Part shown: positions 1 through 8,009 of the stretch, piece after piece
How positions within the stretch are numbered: the first letter of the stretch is position 1
Layout of the letters: each line of letters opens with the position of its first letter
Assembly (NCBI RefSeq): GCF_000463075.2
Contig: NZ_AVAQ01000023.1
Coordinates: forward strand, 62,001-126,000
Direction of reading: 5' to 3'
Length of the DNA stretch: 64,000 nucleotides
Source of the DNA: Lactiplantibacillus plantarum EGD-AQ4
GTDB taxonomy: Bacteria; Bacillota; Bacilli; Lactobacillales; Lactobacillaceae
Made by a program: the position numbers and the translations under genes
The notes under the pieces: model-generated
Database searches by the model: none
What the model was told of the DNA's origin: nothing
What the model saw: only the letters and a program-made list of their open reading frames with translations

Positions 1-125
1 GTATTTTGAATGTGAGGGCAAGAAGGCGGTTACACACGGTGCTTCATTGGCAATATCCACAGTGTGAGTGGAATGCTGGTCAATCCAAACCTACGTCGAC
101 TATCCGACCAGAAAAAGTGTATATA

Positions 126-162
126 AAAAGACTCCTCCAGAATCATTTTCTGAAGGAATCTC
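126..162 (-). terminator. Rho-independent terminator after the Ser-rich exported protein gene
   Basis: On the minus strand a 13-bp stem with G-U pairs (GATTCCTTCAGAA / TTCTGGAGGAGTC) and a 5-nt loop is followed by TTTTT. It lies 35 bp past the stop codon of the gene at 197. Confidence 0.75.
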
Positions 163-196
163 CTTGACCGTTATTAGCTCACTTCAGTCGAACGGC

Positions 197-841
197 TTAA
201 GGTTGCGTCGAAACGACTTGCCAGACATCCCCTTTGGCAAGTTGTTGCTGCTCAAGTTGACCCTGGGCATTAACCCGGAACCGTCCTGCTAAGTGCGCCA
301 CATCGGCATTTTGATTTTCATAAACTTCAACGTAGACGAGTCCGCCCTGTTGATATTGATTGAAGACAAAGTTCTGTTTGTTAGCGGTTGTCCCTTGATA
401 CTGGGCTGCCACTTGTTGCCAAGCCCAATCGTTGATCTGACTGGTCGTTAAATGTTGCGTTGCAACGGTACTGCTAGTCGCTGATGAGGACGATTGCTTG
501 CTGTTCCCCGTTGCTGCAGAACTAGCTGTTTGACTGCTGGTCGTCGTGGAATCCGTTGATGACTGTGCATCCGTCCCAGTCGTTGATGAGCTCCGACTAT
601 CGGAAGTTGCAGTTGTTGACGAGTCATCAGCTGTCGAAGACGATTTTGTTGCGGTTGACTTCTCGGTCTTAGCATCTGACGAGGATGCGGACTTACTCGA
701 CTTCTCAGCCTTCTTTGACACGACCGTCTTCGTTTCACTAACACGTTGTTGACTAGTTTGGTGGTCGGCCTCCAAATAATAGCCACCCCCAAGCGCTGCA
801 ATTGCGGCGATTACTGCGGTACTAACTAACACTTTTTTCAA
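197..841 (-). CDS. Exported Ser/Thr-rich anchored protein, function unknown
   Basis: About 214 residues. An N-terminal hydrophobic segment after a KK pair looks like a signal anchor; there is no lipobox cysteine. A low-complexity Ser/Thr/Ala/Asp linker follows (roughly residues 45-130), typical of wall-spanning stalks in lactobacilli. The C-terminal ~85 residues form a compact domain beginning LTTSQINDWAW, which closely resembles the C-terminal domain of the lipoprotein at 20562-21809 (LTTQQVNDWVW). Start: the TTG at 841 sits 9 nt after GGGGAG, whereas the TTG at 850 directly abuts it, so 841 is preferred. Monocistronic, with its own terminator. The domain is probably extracytoplasmic; its ligand or role is not known to me. 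Confidence 0.8.
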   Translation of the reverse strand: MKKVLVSTAVIAAIAALGGGYYLEADHQTSQQRVSETKTVVSKKAEKSSKSASSSDAKTEKSTATKSSSTADDSSTTATSDSRSSSTTGTDAQSSTDSTTTSSQTASSAATGNSKQSSSSATSSTVATQHLTTSQINDWAWQQVAAQYQGTTANKQNFVFNQYQQGGLVYVEVYENQNADVAHLAGRFRVNAQGQLEQQQLAKGDVWQVVSTQP

Positions 842-1104
842 GATAATCAACTCCCCAAAGATTAATTGTCTGATACTATCTAAAGCATACGCTATGTTGA
901 CTCACTTTACCAACGTTTACCTGTTTTAGATGCAAATTTAATGTTTCGATAAGAATTGGGGTTTACCTAGAAACTTCGGGTTTAGAAAATGCCGCCGACT
1001 GTATCAAAAACGTGTAATCAACGAAACCAGTAGACACACAATTGGCTTGCATCCCACAATAGATTTCACAAACACTCAGTATCAACGAGTCCCCTAATTA
1101 TCCC

Positions 1105-2877
1105 CTAACGTTTATTGCGCCGATTCTTTTTGGGCCGCTTACGTTTCTTCTTTTTTCGGAATGCTGGTGTCGCATCCATCCCTAGCTTCTTATGCAAGCG
1201 CAGTTTCTCAGCTCTGACAACTTGTTGCAGAGCTTGCGCACGCTGCTTTGAAAGTGTTGTATACACTTCTAGCATATCCACCATGACCATCAATTTATTG
1301 ATGTCATCGAGCTGTATTCGTTGCACAGACTCTTGTTGTTCAGGATCATCAACAACTGAATTAGGCCCGTATTCAAGCGACATGGTCTCTTCAAGCGCTT
1401 CCGTGGTCAATTCCTCAGGCTGTAGAAGGTTGAAGTCGTATGCACTGCCAAGGTAAAACTCAAAAGGCGCCACATAATCAGAAACCAGGCCTATATTTTC
1501 AGGATGCTTTTGCTGTTGATCTAAATAGGCCCTAAACGCGAGTTCAACTGCAATGCGGTGTGCCTTAATCGCGTCCTTACGATGCCAAGACCGACCCTCG
1601 AAAGTCTCAACATGCGCATCCGAATTCAAGTAATCTCTTTCCTGATTAGGGCTGTAAAAGTCAATCAACTTGGCCAGTTGCTCTGGATCATCGAATACTG
1701 CCGCCGTGATTGGAAAACCATTCTCATATTCACTAAATATGTCATTCTTGTGGTCAGTCACATAATTGTTGATACTGTCGTCATCATCCAAGTCAACACC
1801 AGCCGCTTGAATTTTCAGGATCATCTTCTTGTCTACCGAATAATTGTTGGAATCCTTAGCTGCTTCAACCATTTTTGCAGCAGCCGCTTGGATGTACCGT
1901 TGGAGTTGAGCGACCTTATTTGGTTTCATCATCTGCTCGGAACCTACGATACCAATCAAATCAGTTAACATTGGACCAATCGCCGCATATTCTTCTTGAC
2001 TATAAAGACGATCTACAACAAAATCACCCGTCATAATCTCAACCAACATATGCTTGGTCCAACTTCGCGGCAATTTACGATAACGGTTATACCCAATCAC
2101 CAATAATGTTTCAACAACATTTTGCATAAAGTCGGCTGTGACCACCTCGGGACGGTTCTGCCATTCTGGACGCTCTTGATAGATTTTCATTAATCTCGAA
2201 TACTGAAGATTTACTCTTAATAATCGGTTAGGTTGCCACATTGGCAACTTTGGATCCCGATTAACTCGGGTACTAGGATCATCATCAAAGTCATCTTCAG
2301 TCATGGATGCCCCATCCTGGTCCAAATCAACACTCGGCACAAAGTCATCATCAGAATCAAACTCAACGTTATCCCCAAAATCAGTATCGTCTAATTCATC
2401 ATCATCGAAGTCATCATCATCATCCATAAATCCTTCAGTCTCAACTGGTGTCGAAAATAACGCCAATAAAAGCTTCGGAAGACTGCCAGCTTCAGGTCTC
2501 TCTTTTTTAATCTCTGCCATTACCTTCGAAATATCAGCGGGCTTCGCATTAATTTGTTTCGTTCGTGCTAAGTAAGTACAGTACGGTTCACCGATGACGA
2601 CCGGTCCTTCCACCAAGAACTGCGTGCCATCGATGTCGTCATCATGCTTGACTTGAGTCAAATAAGCGCCAATAGATGCTGCTGTCCAATCAGCATGGGA
2701 CTTGCCGATATAATCAGAAAGCTCTGCATCTAGCTGACTGCCCACCATTTCGCTTAAATTATCCCAGCTCAATCCGATGATATCAGAGACACCATCCATC
2801 TGATCATATTGTGTCTTGAGTTGCTGGTATTCCGGGGATGCTTTAAACCCAGCCCAAATTGATTTAAATGTTGCCAT
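1105..2877 (-). CDS. Large acidic cytosolic protein with basic tail, function unknown
   Basis: 590 residues, no signal peptide or membrane segment. The middle (about residues 150-210) is almost all Asp/Glu with a run of DDDDD; the last ~20 residues are strongly basic (KKKKRKRPKKNRRNKR). Between them lies a mostly helical region rich in Leu, Tyr and Gln, and a second acidic patch (LDDDDS) near residue 370. I recognise no enzymatic motif. The acidic belt plus basic tail suggests interaction with nucleic acid, ribosomes or a basic partner, but that is inference. It is monocistronic; the next gene is divergent across a 300-bp spacer. Start ATG at 2877 follows an AGGGGT-like ribosome site. Confidence 0.75.
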   Translation of the reverse strand: MATFKSIWAGFKASPEYQQLKTQYDQMDGVSDIIGLSWDNLSEMVGSQLDAELSDYIGKSHADWTAASIGAYLTQVKHDDDIDGTQFLVEGPVVIGEPYCTYLARTKQINAKPADISKVMAEIKKERPEAGSLPKLLLALFSTPVETEGFMDDDDDFDDDELDDTDFGDNVEFDSDDDFVPSVDLDQDGASMTEDDFDDDPSTRVNRDPKLPMWQPNRLLRVNLQYSRLMKIYQERPEWQNRPEVVTADFMQNVVETLLVIGYNRYRKLPRSWTKHMLVEIMTGDFVVDRLYSQEEYAAIGPMLTDLIGIVGSEQMMKPNKVAQLQRYIQAAAAKMVEAAKDSNNYSVDKKMILKIQAAGVDLDDDDSINNYVTDHKNDIFSEYENGFPITAAVFDDPEQLAKLIDFYSPNQERDYLNSDAHVETFEGRSWHRKDAIKAHRIAVELAFRAYLDQQQKHPENIGLVSDYVAPFEFYLGSAYDFNLLQPEELTTEALEETMSLEYGPNSVVDDPEQQESVQRIQLDDINKLMVMVDMLEVYTTLSKQRAQALQQVVRAEKLRLHKKLGMDATPAFRKKKKRKRPKKNRRNKR

Positions 2878-3131
2878 GTTACCCCTCGTTTCATTATCTT
2901 TTGATCTTTTGATTCAAAAAACTGAATCCACGCCATCGCTAACACTCACCTGGCTTGACTGATGGCTACGTGGTCACGACGAATTCATTTAATAGTTCTA
3001 TTATACCGTACAGTCCTAATTAGCACTTAATGAAACCAAGTATCCACCACTAAATCCGTTTTTCTGCTTACAAAATGTAACCGTTTCATAATTTGTCATC
3101 AAATTGTTACTTATGTGAAGCCCGGTTTACA

Positions 3132-3140
3132 TGCTATAGT
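3132..3140 (+). promoter_or_regulatory. Extended -10 promoter for the DUF2798 gene
   Basis: TGC-TATAGT is an extended -10 element 38 bp before the start codon at 3178; no convincing -35 is visible. The 2878-3177 spacer also serves the divergent acidic-protein gene; I see nothing else in it. Confidence 0.5.
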
Positions 3141-3177
3141 AATCACTCGAAACTAAATTTAGGAGTGTGTCAATAGA

Positions 3178-3684
3178 ATGCCACGTAATTTAAAAGAAGA
3201 AGTTGTTTTCACTGCCATCATGGCTGGCTTAATGGTCTTTGTCATGACCGCCTACAACGTTACCCTCGCTCAAGGCTTCAGTAGCGGCTTGGTAATGGCA
3301 ATCCTTAGTGGCTACCCACTCGGTTTATTCGTTGCGATCCTGTTAGACTTATTGGTCGTGGGACCAATTGCCAAACGATTAGCTTTCAAATATATCATTA
3401 ATGATTACATGCGTAAAAAGGTCGTCTTAATCGGAATTACGATTTCCGTCTTGATGGTGCTGGGCATGGTGACTTGCATGTCCTTCTTCGGAATCGCAGT
3501 CGAAGGTGAATTGGCTGGCGGTCACGTCTTAGCGACTTATGGTCATACTTGGATCTTTAACTTGATCGTTGCTCTTCCGCTCCAATTGCTCATCGTCGGC
3601 CCAATCGCCCGCGCTGTGCTTGGAAAGATGCAACAAGCAACGGCAAACACTGAGTCCGCAGCTACGTTAGAAGAAGAAGATTAA
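3178..3684 (+). CDS. DUF2798-family integral membrane protein
   Basis: 168 residues made of two similar halves, each with two membrane helices. The halves carry the related signatures LLVVGPIAKR and LLIVGPIARA, the internal repeat typical of the DUF2798 family. The N-terminus (PRNLKEE) and the acidic C-terminal tail (LEEED) are predicted cytosolic. No enzymatic motif; family function unknown. Start ATG has AGGAGTG ten bases upstream. Monocistronic with a strong terminator. Confidence 0.85.
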   Translation: MPRNLKEEVVFTAIMAGLMVFVMTAYNVTLAQGFSSGLVMAILSGYPLGLFVAILLDLLVVGPIAKRLAFKYIINDYMRKKVVLIGITISVLMVLGMVTCMSFFGIAVEGELAGGHVLATYGHTWIFNLIVALPLQLLIVGPIARAVLGKMQQATANTESAATLEEED

Positions 3685-3703
3685 TCGTCACGTTTAATAC
3701 TTG

Positions 3704-3748
3704 AACGCGTGCCTGACTGGGTAAATCCTAGTTGGGCACGCGTTTTTT
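3704..3748 (+). terminator. Rho-independent terminator
   Basis: Stem AACGCGTGCC / GGCACGCGTT with a ~20-nt partly paired loop, followed by TTTTTT, ends the DUF2798 transcript. Confidence 0.9.
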
Positions 3749-4093
3749 GAATTTAACGTCCACGGGTGTCGCTCCTTCGCCCATCCAACATGACGATTCA
3801 ACAACGCGACTCACAGGTATGACCGTGTTGCGGACACCTCACAGCTACAATGACAAACTTTCACTGCCAATGCCCAAATACGACCATCTTTTAAATACTT
3901 CAGAAACAACTATATTCCAATATCCAAGCCCTTGCCAACAATCCCACTGACAAGTTCAGGAGACCCTACTGACTTCACGATAATTTATTCAGCAGTCATA
4001 CCAGCCACCACACCAGCCACCACTAATAGCTTAACTTTCTTAACCGCAATCCATGCTATGCTAATTGAATGAACTTAATTGGGGTGAAACATA
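3749..4093. other. 345-bp spacer without a recognisable gene
   Basis: A 72-codon frame here lacks a ribosome site and resembles no protein I know. TGCTATGCT near 4053 may be an extended -10 for the next gene. Otherwise I see nothing. Confidence 0.4.
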
Positions 4094-4816
4094 TTGAAAA
4101 AATGGTTAAGCTTTGGGGGCTTATTCCTATGCTTATTAATGGCACCAATCAACGTCCAAGCACGTGCAGGCGGCAATTACGGTGGTGGCGGCGGCAGTGA
4201 CTCGACGTCTACTTGGAATCGGTCGAGCAGCGACGAATATTATGATGACCGCCGCGATTTTGACCGTCCCAGGATAATAACTGGTTGGCGACACCATGCA
4301 ACTGGTGGCGGTTTCGGCTTACTAGTCGCTTTTATCGCTATTAAACGCTTATTGCGACGTCGACGCCAGAACTTACTCACCAATCAAACGGACCTGCCGC
4401 CGACCCTAGCAGTGGCCTTTGAAACGCTGTTCTATGAGGTTGAGGCCGCTTGGACGCATAATGATTTGACGTCGCTACACCGCTTGATGGGACCAGGTTA
4501 TTATCAATATCAACGCTGCATCATTGTCGGTTTTATGATTCAGCGCAAGTTCAACGAGCTTGACTCACTTCATCTGATTTCGCTCCGCCAGCTCGACAAT
4601 GGTCCGGGCCGCGCCATCAACATCTTAGTCACCGCGCAGGCCCGCGACTACTTCCGGTATGCCAATAAAAGTGTCACATTCAACCAGCAGGCTAAGGATT
4701 CAGCTTATATTGAACGCTTTCAAGAAATTTGGACGGTCAAATGGGATGCCCAGCATCAACTGCGGTGTCATCAGATTACGACAGTTCTGTCAGATACAGA
4801 TGAGAACATGCGCTAA
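4094..4816 (+). CDS. Tim44-like domain exported/membrane protein
   Basis: 240 residues. A signal peptide ends near VQARAGG; the ARAGGxxGGGGG segment right after the signal is typical of bacterial Tim44-like proteins. One transmembrane segment (GGGFGLLVAFIAIKRLL) is followed by a basic RRRR stretch and then a C-terminal ~140-residue domain with the alpha-beta layout of the Tim44/NTF2-like fold. So the domain is probably cytosolic, tethered by one helix. Bacterial members have no settled role. Start: TTG at 4094, about 8 nt after GGGGTG; the following codons (KKWL) fit a signal peptide. Confidence 0.75.
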   Translation: MKKWLSFGGLFLCLLMAPINVQARAGGNYGGGGGSDSTSTWNRSSSDEYYDDRRDFDRPRIITGWRHHATGGGFGLLVAFIAIKRLLRRRRQNLLTNQTDLPPTLAVAFETLFYEVEAAWTHNDLTSLHRLMGPGYYQYQRCIIVGFMIQRKFNELDSLHLISLRQLDNGPGRAINILVTAQARDYFRYANKSVTFNQQAKDSAYIERFQEIWTVKWDAQHQLRCHQITTVLSDTDENMR

Positions 4817-4927
4817 ATTCCAAATACTTTGAACAAAATTTAAGCGAGATGCGCTACCTCTGGAAAAGCAATCCTCACCCATGCCAACTGAGCCACAGTG
4901 CCGTCACTAATTTTCACCGCTTAGCCG

Positions 4928-4976
4928 TAAAACGCCCCGACCAGCAGTCAAATTTTCTGCTGATTGGGGCGTTTTG
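4928..4976. terminator. Bidirectional Rho-independent terminator
   Basis: AAAACGCCCC and GGGGCGTTTT flank an inner CAGCAG/CTGCTG stem. It ends the Tim44-like gene on the plus strand. Confidence 0.85.
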
Positions 4977-5002
4977 CGTTTCAAGTTATTATCGTGTAAT
5001 TC

Positions 5003-5032
5003 TTGGGCGATTCGAAACTAAATCGAACCCAA
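5003..5032. promoter_or_regulatory. Inverted repeat upstream of merR, possible operator
   Basis: TTGGG and CCCAA bracket CGATTCG / AATCGAA, giving a near-palindrome about 55 bp before the merR start. Dyads of this kind in the spacer of a promoter are typical MerR binding sites. Assignment is by position only. Confidence 0.4.
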
Positions 5033-5085
5033 TTTCCGGTACATCATGGTATGGTAATCATAACGATTAAGGAGGTATCACGAGG

Positions 5086-5574
5086 GTGAAAACATACGGA
5101 ATTGGTGCGGTAGCTGAGCGCATGGGGCTTTCAGTTGCGACGATTAGATATTATGACGAAATGGGATTACTGCCATTCGTCAAACGCGACCAGGCTGGCC
5201 GGCGCCGGTTTACCGACGATAATATTCAGCTATTACAAATGATTTTGGACTTAAAACGCGCCGGCGTTGCCATCAAGGATATTGCCCACTTCGTCTCCTG
5301 GCGCTTAGATGGCGACGATTCATTGCACGAGCGCTATCAATTCTTGGCGAAACATGAACAGACGCTCGAAGACGAGATCAGCCAACTCGAAAGTTCGCTG
5401 GCCTACTTGCGTTTTAAAAAATGGTACTATCGAACTGCCGAAGAAGCTGGTACAGAGAAGATTCATTTACGGGCTGGCTCCAAACAAGTCGACCCGCAAA
5501 CTTATCGCGAGTATCAACAATTACTTCAAGCAGGTCACACTGCTCAGAAACTTGGGAACGGTTCCAAAAAATAA
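5086..5574 (+). CDS. MerR-family transcriptional regulator
   Basis: 162 residues. The N-terminal winged HTH is clear (IGAVAERMGLSVATIRYYDE, then GRRRFTDDNI), followed by a coiled-coil dimerisation helix (about residues 80-115) and a short C-terminal tail without a cysteine cluster or large effector domain. It resembles the AdhR/YyaN-like stress-responsive branch rather than the metal sensors. Start GTG with AAGGAGG ten bases upstream. It probably controls the transporter gene 78 bp downstream, in the same orientation. Confidence 0.9.
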   Translation: MKTYGIGAVAERMGLSVATIRYYDEMGLLPFVKRDQAGRRRFTDDNIQLLQMILDLKRAGVAIKDIAHFVSWRLDGDDSLHERYQFLAKHEQTLEDEISQLESSLAYLRFKKWYYRTAEEAGTEKIHLRAGSKQVDPQTYREYQQLLQAGHTAQKLGNGSKK

Positions 5575-5651
5575 TTCAAGCTTTAGGCTTGACCTCAAGG
5601 TTACTTGAGCTAGTAAGCTATGATTCATCAACTGTTATAGGAGTGTGATGA

Positions 5652-6581
5652 ATGATGTTCTTACTAGCTTTAATTCCAATCTTAATGGGCGGTGGACTGG
5701 CCATGCAGACCGCGGTCAATGCCAAATTACGCCAATTTGTGGGGTCTCCCTATTTAGCTTCAGCGGTCTCCTTTAGCGTCGGTGCGCTATTTTTGATTGT
5801 GCTCACGTTACTGAGTGGCGTCTCACCGTTAGTCTCACTGACGACAATTGCGACTAACCCATGGTGGATCTGGCTAGGTGGTCTTTTAGGCGTCATTGGT
5901 CTAACGGTCAACTTGCTACTCTTCCCACGACTCGGTAGTATTCAAACGGCGGTGTTACCGATTTTTGGACAAATTGTGATGGGGATTCTCATCGACCAAT
6001 TTGGCTGGTTTGCATCGCCGCGTGAACCGCTGACGATTGTTAAAGTCATTGGCTTAGTATTAGTCACCCTGGGCATGCTAGTCGCCACCGTCCGCTTTAA
6101 TCATGCGACCGCTGAGCATCCGGTCAAAGGGCTCTGGCTGTGGCGGTTACTTGGCATCGGTGCTGGGATGCTAATTGCAACTCAGGCGGCTATCAATGGT
6201 CACTTAGGCACGATTCTGAAGTCATCCGTCCACGCCGCAATGGTTTCTTTTACCGTCGGCGCAGTACTCTTACTATTACTGATTGCCGTCTTGCGGGTGC
6301 CCACTAAGCCACTCCAAACTGCCCTTCAAGCTGGTGGAAGTTATTGGTGGATGTGGATTGGCGGCTTCTTAGGTGCGGCCTACGTTTTCGGTAGCGCTTG
6401 GTTAGTCCCTCAGATTGGGACGGGTCAAGTGGTCGTGATTGCATTATTTGGCCAATTACTGTTCAGTGCCATCATTGAACAATTTGGTTGGTTCGAAGCC
6501 CAGGCACAACGAGTCAAGCTTCCCCGCTTAGTCGGCCTATTGCTGATGTTGGTGGGTGTGATTGGGATTCATTTCTTATAA
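5652..6581 (+). CDS. YdcZ/DUF606-type DMT-superfamily transporter
   Basis: 309 residues, about ten membrane helices arranged as two homologous halves; each half carries a GGLLGV/GGFLGA-type loop and a D/EQFGWF motif (IDQFGWF near 115, IEQFGWF near 275). This is the fused two-domain DUF606 (YdcZ) form of the drug/metabolite transporter superfamily. Substrate unknown. A paralogue with the same architecture lies at 59563-60519. The start could be either of two adjacent ATGs after AGGAGTG. It likely forms a regulatory pair with the upstream merR. Confidence 0.85.
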   Translation: MMFLLALIPILMGGGLAMQTAVNAKLRQFVGSPYLASAVSFSVGALFLIVLTLLSGVSPLVSLTTIATNPWWIWLGGLLGVIGLTVNLLLFPRLGSIQTAVLPIFGQIVMGILIDQFGWFASPREPLTIVKVIGLVLVTLGMLVATVRFNHATAEHPVKGLWLWRLLGIGAGMLIATQAAINGHLGTILKSSVHAAMVSFTVGAVLLLLLIAVLRVPTKPLQTALQAGGSYWWMWIGGFLGAAYVFGSAWLVPQIGTGQVVVIALFGQLLFSAIIEQFGWFEAQAQRVKLPRLVGLLLMLVGVIGIHFL

Positions 6582-6599
6582 AACTTTCCATTATCATTG

Positions 6600-6636
6600 A
6601 CGGATCTATCTTAAAGTGGGATGGATCCGTTTTTAT
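6600..6636 (+). terminator. Rho-independent terminator after YdcZ-type gene
   Basis: ACGGATC...GATCCGT stem with TTTTTAT following. Confidence 0.7.
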
Positions 6637-6741
6637 ATAAAAACAATGCTGCGATATTGACAAGTCAATGAGAGAATCCCCTCATAATGCCTAGCAATTT
6701 TGCTACAATCACTCATCGCTTTAGCCGTGATTCACAAGGAC

Positions 6742-6948
6742 AAAAAAGACGCGCATCAGCCATCCGAAAATGGTCAACACGCGTCTATTCACGGCACTGG
6801 CAAAGCCAGCGGGGGTGACACTCCACAATGTCAGTGACCCAAGCACTCTGAAATACGTCAGAGAAACGTGCCCCGCTATCAATATTAGTCACTAGCCGCT
6901 CGCGCGGAACCGTTATTACTAACGATCTGACTCTATCGACTCATCGCA
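6742..6948 (-). ncRNA. Candidate ~200-nt structured small RNA
   Basis: A minus-strand unit with no ORF, its own promoter and its own terminator. The end is a 16-position stem (GACGCG...CGCGTC) followed by TTTTTT at 6747-6742. Inside, GCGGGG (near 6880) pairs with CCCCGC (near 6812), enclosing two hairpins: CTCTGA/TCAGAG and TGACA/TGTCA. Length and isolation resemble 6S-type RNAs, but I cannot recognise the class. It could alternatively be a leader, but the next minus-strand gene lies beyond a convergent plus-strand gene, so a stand-alone RNA is more likely. Confidence 0.45.
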
Positions 6949-6954
6949 AGAACA

Positions 6955-6983
6955 ACCATAACATCTTAATCTCTAAAATGCAA
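6955..6983 (-). promoter_or_regulatory. Predicted promoter of the small RNA
   Basis: TTGCAT, a 17-bp spacer and TATGGT on the minus strand place a start near 6948, just downstream of the terminator at 6995-7036. Confidence 0.4.
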
Positions 6984-6994
6984 GGTGTCAGTGA

Positions 6995-7036
6995 CAAAAA
7001 CGGTGGTGTGATTGACTAGCAATCGGCACCACCGTT
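6995..7036 (-). terminator. Rho-independent terminator of the lplA-region minus-strand genes
   Basis: ACGGTGGTG / CACCACCGT stem followed by TTTT on the minus strand, about 95 bp after the stop at 7132. Confidence 0.85.
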
Positions 7037-7131
7037 CCCATTGGTATTTTGATTTTGGCTTGGCTCCAATATCAACTCTAACAATACCATTTGTTTGTAA
7101 ATATTCAGTAACTGACAGGTAAAGATTGTGT

Positions 7132-7581
7132 TTAATCTTCAACCGCCGTGATTTGGTCCAAACGGTCGACTTGTGCGGACAACCAGTCCGTCAACAACTT
7201 TTCAGCGTTGGCCTGGTCAGCCAGGACATCATCAACCGAGCCTAATTCATCGATCCGTAAGCCAGATTGGAGTGCTTCGGATTCGGCAATCATATAGACG
7301 TTGATTGGCATCGTATCGTCTGCGACCGTCACCTTGCCAATTTCAGTCAAGTTTGCGAGTGGCAGGTTAATGACACTCGTCTCAAGCCGAAAGCTAATGG
7401 CGGGCTCGTGGGTCGTCGTCAAGGTGATTTGTGCCAGTTGGTCTTGCTTGACCGCCGCAACCAGCTTTTCCAACCATGGTTGAACTTGCGTGGTCAACTG
7501 CTCGTAGGCCCCTGTTAAACTGGCTTGGGTCACCTTTTCAGCAGTAACATCATCGATAAAAGTTTGTACGTTTCGTTGCAT
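7132..7581 (-). CDS. Conserved small hypothetical protein
   Basis: 149 residues, soluble, acidic, no motif recognised. A first half rich in Leu/Gln/Val helices is followed by a beta-rich stretch (TTTHEPAISFRLETSV) and an acidic helical end. Start: ATG at 7581 with GAGGGA nine bases upstream; the longer frame to 7677 would run into the upstream gene and lacks a ribosome site. It is probably cotranscribed with the membrane-protein gene and lplA upstream. Confidence 0.7.
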   Translation of the reverse strand: MQRNVQTFIDDVTAEKVTQASLTGAYEQLTTQVQPWLEKLVAAVKQDQLAQITLTTTHEPAISFRLETSVINLPLANLTEIGKVTVADDTMPINVYMIAESEALQSGLRIDELGSVDDVLADQANAEKLLTDWLSAQVDRLDQITAVED

Positions 7582-7615
7582 AAAACTCGATCCCTCATTT
7601 ATTTTGTCAATTTCG

Positions 7616-7996
7616 TTAATTTGTTCGTCGCCAACGTGTGAGTAGCACCAACGTATAGAAGTTGATTCCGAGTCCAATCACACCCATAATCTCTAGCAAC
7701 AACTTGATTTCCATCCCGGCCGTACTCTGATAGCCAGACATTAGCGCGCTGATTAGGCCGAGACTGTATATCAGCACCACCAGTCCGAGCACGTAGAACC
7801 CCAGCATCCGGTTAATATAAACCGCCAGGACGCCTAAAAAGTACAACACGAGCGCAATCAGTAAGCCCTGCCACATTTCGGCGACCGAGATATGCTTGGC
7901 TTGCAAGTGAAAATGGCTGGTCGACATCATCCAATTGACGATACCGTAACAAAAAAAGGACACAAACGCAAATGCAACTAAGCGAGTCAGTTTCAA
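7616..7996 (-). CDS. Small four-helix membrane protein, unknown function
   Basis: About 126 residues with four hydrophobic segments and a short charged C-terminus (TRWRRTN). No motif recognised. Two TTG codons (7999, 7996) follow AGGAG by 4 and 7 bases; 7996 has the better spacing. A longer frame starting with TTG at 8020 would overlap the lplA stop. The AGGAG lies immediately after the lplA stop, which indicates cotranscription with lplA. Confidence 0.65.
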   Translation of the reverse strand: MKLTRLVAFAFVSFFCYGIVNWMMSTSHFHLQAKHISVAEMWQGLLIALVLYFLGVLAVYINRMLGFYVLGLVVLIYSLGLISALMSGYQSTAGMEIKLLLEIMGVIGLGINFYTLVLLTRWRRTN

Positions 7997-8009
7997 CAAA
8001 TCACTCCTA

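Noticed and set aside
3732-3950. 72-codon frame after the DUF2798 terminator
   Set aside because: It begins inside the terminator hairpin and has no start signal.
4849-5070. 73-codon frame between Tim44-like gene and merR
   Set aside because: It runs through a strong terminator and a putative operator; no ribosome site.
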